Positions 60,797 through 64,000 of a stretch of DNA of 64,000 nucleotides are shown here, piece by piece. Source of the stretch: an uncultured Oscillospiraceae bacterium (GTDB lineage: Bacteria > Bacillota > Clostridia > Oscillospirales > Oscillospiraceae). Position 1 is the stretch's first letter. Every line of letters begins with the position of its first letter. The translations under genes were made by a program, and so were the position numbers. The notes below the pieces were generated by a model. The model made no database searches. It was not told the origin of the DNA and saw only the letters and a program-made list of their open reading frames with translations. The stretch spans positions 11,478 through 75,477 of the forward strand of contig CAKTHQ010000006.1 of assembly GCA_934565415.1 (NCBI GenBank), in the 5' to 3' direction.

Positions 60797-61921
60797 ATGG
60801 AAGAATTTGTAGAAAAGGACGGCAAAAAGCTCCGCCTGGGCTATACCACCGGCTCCTGCGCCGCGGCAGCGGCCAAGGCGGCAGGGTGGATGCTTTTAAC
60901 GGGCCGCAACAAAGCGACCATCGGCCTGCATACCCCCAAGGGGCTGGATTTAACGTTGCCTGTCCATGACATTACCCGAGAGAAAGAAGCCGTCTCCTGC
61001 GCCATCGAAAAGGACGGCGGCGACGACCCGGACATTACCGCCGGGGCCTATATTTACGCTAAGGTCTGCCTGATCCCGGAACGAAAGGTGACGATCGACG
61101 GCGGCTTTGGCGTAGGCAGGGTTACAAAGCCGGGCCTGGACCAGCCCGTAGGCAACGCGGCCATCAACTCCACCCCCAGGCGGATGATCGAAGAAAACCT
61201 GTGGGAGGTGGCAAAGGCCCTGGACTACGACGGCGGCTTCTCGGTGGTTATTTCCGTCCCCCTTGGGGAGGAGCTGGCGAAAAAGACCTTTAACCCCCGC
61301 TTGGGCATCGTCGGCGGTATTTCCATTCTGGGCACCACCGGCATTGTGGAGCCCATGAGCGAAAAGGCCCTGGTAGATACCATCCGGGTGGAGCTGCGGC
61401 AAAAGAAGACCCAAAGCGACGCGGTGCTTTTAACCCCCGGCAACTACGGCAGCGACTATATCCGTGACGGCCTGGGGGCGGACCCTCAAAGGGCCGTCCA
61501 GGTCAGCAACTTTATTGGCGACGCCCTGGACATCTGCAAGGAGCTGGGCTTCCAAAGAATCCTGCTCATCGGCCACATCGGCAAGCTGGTCAAGCTGGCG
61601 GGCAACATGATGAACACCCACTCCAAATACGGCGACTGCCGGGGGGAGATTCTATGCGCCCTGGCCGGCTGCGAGGGGGTGGCCCCGGAAATCATTCAAA
61701 AAATGATCGACTGCGTCAGCTGTGACGAAATGCTCCGGCTCCTGCCGGAAGACAAGCGCCCCGGGGTCCTGCGCCGGCTGACCGGCTGCATTCAGAAGAA
61801 CCTGCAGTACCGGGTCGGGGAGGGGATACAGATAGAATGTATGTACTTCTCCAAAGTCTACGGCCTGCTGGGGCAGACGGCAGGGGCGAGAGCCCTCCTA
61901 CGGGAGACAGGGTATCAATAA
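60797..61921 (+). CDS. cbiD: Cobalt-precorrin-5B C1-methyltransferase CbiD
   Basis: 374-residue enzyme of the anaerobic cobalamin pathway that methylates C1 of cobalt-precorrin-5B. LGYTTGSCAAAAAKAA at the start, INSTPRRMIEENL, GIVGGISILGTTGIVEPMS and LIGHIGKLVKLAGNMMNTHS are diagnostic. CbiD occurs only in the early-cobalt (anaerobic) route. Starts 4 bp after cbiC. Confidence 0.96.
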   Translation: MEEFVEKDGKKLRLGYTTGSCAAAAAKAAGWMLLTGRNKATIGLHTPKGLDLTLPVHDITREKEAVSCAIEKDGGDDPDITAGAYIYAKVCLIPERKVTIDGGFGVGRVTKPGLDQPVGNAAINSTPRRMIEENLWEVAKALDYDGGFSVVISVPLGEELAKKTFNPRLGIVGGISILGTTGIVEPMSEKALVDTIRVELRQKKTQSDAVLLTPGNYGSDYIRDGLGADPQRAVQVSNFIGDALDICKELGFQRILLIGHIGKLVKLAGNMMNTHSKYGDCRGEILCALAGCEGVAPEIIQKMIDCVSCDEMLRLLPEDKRPGVLRRLTGCIQKNLQYRVGEGIQIECMYFSKVYGLLGQTAGARALLRETGYQ

Positions 61922-61930
61922 GAAAAAATA

Positions 61931-62032
61931 GGCACCGGCGGGCGGGGAAAACCCCCTTGCCCCCTCCACCCCCGCCCGCTGCGGCAGGCACCCCCTCCAA
62001 GCAGGAGGGGGGAAGAGTTTTCCGCCGGTGCC
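61931..62032. repeat. GC-rich hairpin cassette holding copy 1 of a dispersed 55-bp repeat
   Basis: An 11-bp outer stem (61931-61941 with 62022-62032) encloses a GC-rich core (61960-62015) that is the reverse complement, with about three mismatches, of 63847-63901. It lies in the 171-bp gap between cbiD and cbiF. Confidence 0.8.
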
Positions 62033-62092
62033 TGCCGTTTATCATACAAATCCCTACTTACTATACACACTTATAAATCGGAGGAACAAACA

Positions 62093-62851
62093 ATGGTACA
62101 TTTTGTAGGCGCCGGCTGCGGCGCGGTGGACCTGATTACCGTCCGGGGAGCAAGGCTCCTGAGCGAGGCGGATGTGGTGATTTATGCCGGGTCCCTGGTA
62201 AACCCGGAGCTATTAAACTACTGCAAGCCCGGCTGTGAAATTCATAACAGCGCAAAAATGACTCTGGAGGAGACCACGGCCGTCATCGTCAAGGCAGAAA
62301 GCGAGGGCAAGACCACCGTCCGGCTCCACACCGGCGACAGCAGCATCTACGGCGCCGTCCGGGAGCAGTTCGACGAGCTGATTCCCCGGGGCATCGAATA
62401 TGATGTGACCCCCGGCGTCAGTGCCTTCTGCGGGGCTGCCGCCTCCTTAAAGCAGGAATTCACCCTGCCGGAGGTGAGCCAGACCGTCATCATCACCCGG
62501 CAGTCCGGAAAGACCCTGGTGCCGGAAAAGGAGAGCATTCGCTCCCTGGCGGCCCACCGGGCTACCATGTGCCTGTACCTGAGCACCCGGCTGACGGAGC
62601 AGCTGCAGCAGGAGCTTCTGGAGGGGGGCTATCCCGGCTCCACCCCGGTGGCCATCGTCTTTAAGGCCAGCTGGCCGGATGAGCGGATCTTCCATTGCAC
62701 CGTGGATACCCTCCACAAGACCGTAACGGAAAACGACCTGACCCGCACCAGCCTGATCATCGTGGGTGACTGCATGGGGGAGAAGTACGCCAAGTCCTAC
62801 CTCTATGACCCCAGCTACGACCGGCCCTTCCACGAGGCGGCCACCAAATGA
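62093..62851 (+). CDS. cbiF: Cobalt-precorrin-4 C11-methyltransferase CbiF
   Basis: 252-residue SAM-dependent tetrapyrrole methylase. VHFVGAGCGAVDLITVRGARLLSEADVVIYAGSLVN at the start, LHTGDSSIYGAVREQ and the VTPGVSAFCGAAASL loop identify the C11 methylase. A GGAGG site precedes the ATG. Its stop overlaps the cbiG start by 4 bases (ATGA). Confidence 0.95.
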   Translation: MVHFVGAGCGAVDLITVRGARLLSEADVVIYAGSLVNPELLNYCKPGCEIHNSAKMTLEETTAVIVKAESEGKTTVRLHTGDSSIYGAVREQFDELIPRGIEYDVTPGVSAFCGAAASLKQEFTLPEVSQTVIITRQSGKTLVPEKESIRSLAAHRATMCLYLSTRLTEQLQQELLEGGYPGSTPVAIVFKASWPDERIFHCTVDTLHKTVTENDLTRTSLIIVGDCMGEKYAKSYLYDPSYDRPFHEAATK

Positions 62852-63912
62852 AGCTGGCGATTTTCGCCTTTACCAGAAAGGGCTGCTCTTTTGCCGCACA
62901 ATGCAGGGAGGCCCTGAATGCCGACGAGACCCGGATGGTCACTATGGAAAAGTTCGGCTTGCCAGGCTTTGAAAGCTATCAGCCCCCCTTGAGCGGCTGC
63001 ATGGAAAGCTATTTCCACTGGGCGGATACGATTTTGTTCATTGGCAGTACCGGCATGGCCGTCCGGGCCATTGCCCCCTGGGTAGTGGACAAAAAGCAGG
63101 ACCCGGCGGTACTGGTGCTGGATGAGGGGGGGCATTACCTCATTTCCCTTCTCTCCGGCCACATTGGCGGGGCCAACGCTCTGACCAGGGAATTGGCCCA
63201 GAAGATAAATGCCCAGCCCATCATTACCACGGCAACGGATGTAGAGGGAAAGTTCTCCGTAGATACCTGGGCCACGGAGCAGGGGCTGCATATTTCTGAT
63301 ATGAACCTGTGCAAGGCGGTATCCGCCGCCATTCTGGAAGGAAACGTACCCATCTGCGGGGAGAATCTCCCTTTTCGGAAGTTACCCCCAGGCCTTGTGG
63401 AAAAAGAAACAGGCCCCCTGGGCATCTATGTGGGCATCCATAACCGGAAGCCCTTTGAAAAGACCCTGGTTTTAACGCCCAAAACTCTGACCCTTGGCCT
63501 GGGCTGCCGGAGAGGGACCCCCAAGGAAAACATTGAAGAGGCGGTAAGGGCGGTATTTGCGGAAAACGACCTGAGACTGGAAGCCGTGGCGAAAGCGGCC
63601 TCCATTGATTTAAAAGCCAACGAGCAGGGGCTGTTGGACTTTTGCACAGACCGTGGGATCCCTGTGAAGTTTTATACGGCGGAGGAGCTCCAAAAGGCAG
63701 AAGGGGACTTTACCCCGTCGGCCTTTGTAAAATCTGTCACCGGCGTGGACAATGTCTGCGAACGGGCCGCTGTTGTGGCGGGCGGGGAGCTGCTTGTACA
63801 CAAGACCGTAAGAAACGGCGTGACGGTAGCGGTGGGGGGTAAGCCCCTTCCCCCCTCCTGCATGGAGGGGGTGCCCGCCGCAGCGGGCGGGGGTGGAGGG
63901 GACCCGGTATGA
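62848..63912 (+). CDS. cbiG: Cobalt-precorrin-5A hydrolase CbiG, C-terminus altered by a repeat
   Basis: 354-residue enzyme that opens the ring-A acetate lactone of cobalt-precorrin-5A and releases acetaldehyde. GSTGMAVRAIAPWVVDKKQDPAVLVLDEGGHYLISLLSGHIGGANALTRELA (N-terminal and middle domains) and LGLGCRRGTPKENIEEAV (C-terminal domain) are clear. The native end appears to be near VTVAVGGK; the following 23 or so residues (LPPSCMEGVPAAAGGGGG and on) are encoded by a dispersed repeat shared with the cbiD-cbiF gap. Such a tail is probably tolerated. Downstream pathway genes such as cbiH would lie beyond the window. Confidence 0.94.
   Translation: MKLAIFAFTRKGCSFAAQCREALNADETRMVTMEKFGLPGFESYQPPLSGCMESYFHWADTILFIGSTGMAVRAIAPWVVDKKQDPAVLVLDEGGHYLISLLSGHIGGANALTRELAQKINAQPIITTATDVEGKFSVDTWATEQGLHISDMNLCKAVSAAILEGNVPICGENLPFRKLPPGLVEKETGPLGIYVGIHNRKPFEKTLVLTPKTLTLGLGCRRGTPKENIEEAVRAVFAENDLRLEAVAKAASIDLKANEQGLLDFCTDRGIPVKFYTAEELQKAEGDFTPSAFVKSVTGVDNVCERAAVVAGGELLVHKTVRNGVTVAVGGKPLPPSCMEGVPAAAGGGGGDPV
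63847..63901. repeat. Copy 2 of the dispersed GC-rich repeat, inside the end of cbiG
   Basis: Inverted copy of 61960-62015. Its inclusion extends the cbiG frame to a stop at 63910-63912. After it, 63913-64000 shows no recognisable gene start; the 26-codon frame from 63909 has no family resemblance. Confidence 0.8.
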
Positions 63913-64000
63913 TTTTTTGCAGCGGTTGGATGAACAGAATCCCCCTGTTTATATCGCTTTTGATTGAACCGACCTATTATTATAGATAGCTGGTCCCCTC

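Noticed and set aside
63909..63989. 26-codon frame starting at the cbiG stop (ATGA)
   Set aside because: Does not resemble CbiH/CobJ or other cobalamin proteins and lacks a ribosome site of its own apart from the repeat.
1..64000. CRISPR array
   Set aside because: No regularly spaced direct repeats with unique spacers and no cas genes were found.

Overview
The window reads as a chromosomal segment of a GC-rich anaerobic Firmicute, most likely a gut member of the Oscillospirales/Oscillospiraceae. The basis is Gram-positive promoters (many TTGACA/TATAAT pairs at 17 bp), AGGAGG-type ribosome sites, flavin-dependent lipoprotein reductases, a CbiG-type anaerobic cobalamin pathway and typical Clostridia families. 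The species is an inference. No phage, IS or CRISPR array was seen.

Layout. 1-4583 is the 3' part of a TRAP transporter operon (DctP-DctQ-DctM) with an SDR dehydrogenase and a DHDPS/NAL-family lyase, so probably uptake and breakdown of a sugar acid. 4.6-18.6 kb holds mostly single genes: GH25 lysozyme, HdeD-like membrane protein with a phosphopantetheinyl transferase, TatD nuclease, TetR regulator with oleate hydratase, YheO-type regulator, LPG-synthase-like flippase, MATE exporter with a cytidylate-kinase-like protein, and a LysR regulator upstream of a covalent-FMN/FAD fumarate-reductase-like lipoprotein. 17.5-26.0 kb is a sugar module: ROK regulator, PfkB kinase with D-lyxose isomerase, an Rbs-type ABC importer and a mutarotase. 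Its binding protein carries two nearly identical ligand-binding domains in tandem.

26.0-27.6 kb is non-coding apart from a tRNA-Leu(UAG) and a small XRE regulator. It holds hairpin repeats, a duplicated tRNA 3' end, and a regulated divergent promoter followed by a structured leader with alternative pairings. 27.6-49.1 kb is a large exopolysaccharide/capsule locus: two priming sugar transferases, glycosyltransferases, acyl- and acetyltransferases, a radical SAM protein, a Wzy-like polymerase, a Wzx-like flippase and, on the other strand, UDP-glucose dehydrogenase and UDP-glucuronate epimerase genes for precursors. The stretch from about 35.4 kb into the flippase is visibly AT-rich and looks acquired. 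Three genes of the locus contain poly-G runs of 13, 9 and 9 bases inside their reading frames, which suggests phase-variable glycan decoration. The UDP-glucose dehydrogenase has an XRE DNA-binding domain fused to its N-terminus and a perfect palindrome on its own promoter.

49.3-58.0 kb holds two gene remnants joined at a deletion scar, a HAD phosphatase, a C69 dipeptidase, a type I toxin-antitoxin-like pair (28-residue toxin plus antisense RNA), an M14 peptidase, mnmG-trmB and a Fic protein whose catalytic histidine is replaced. 58.3-64.0 kb is a cobalamin riboswitch and the cbiA-cbiC-cbiD-cbiF-cbiG operon, which continues beyond the window.
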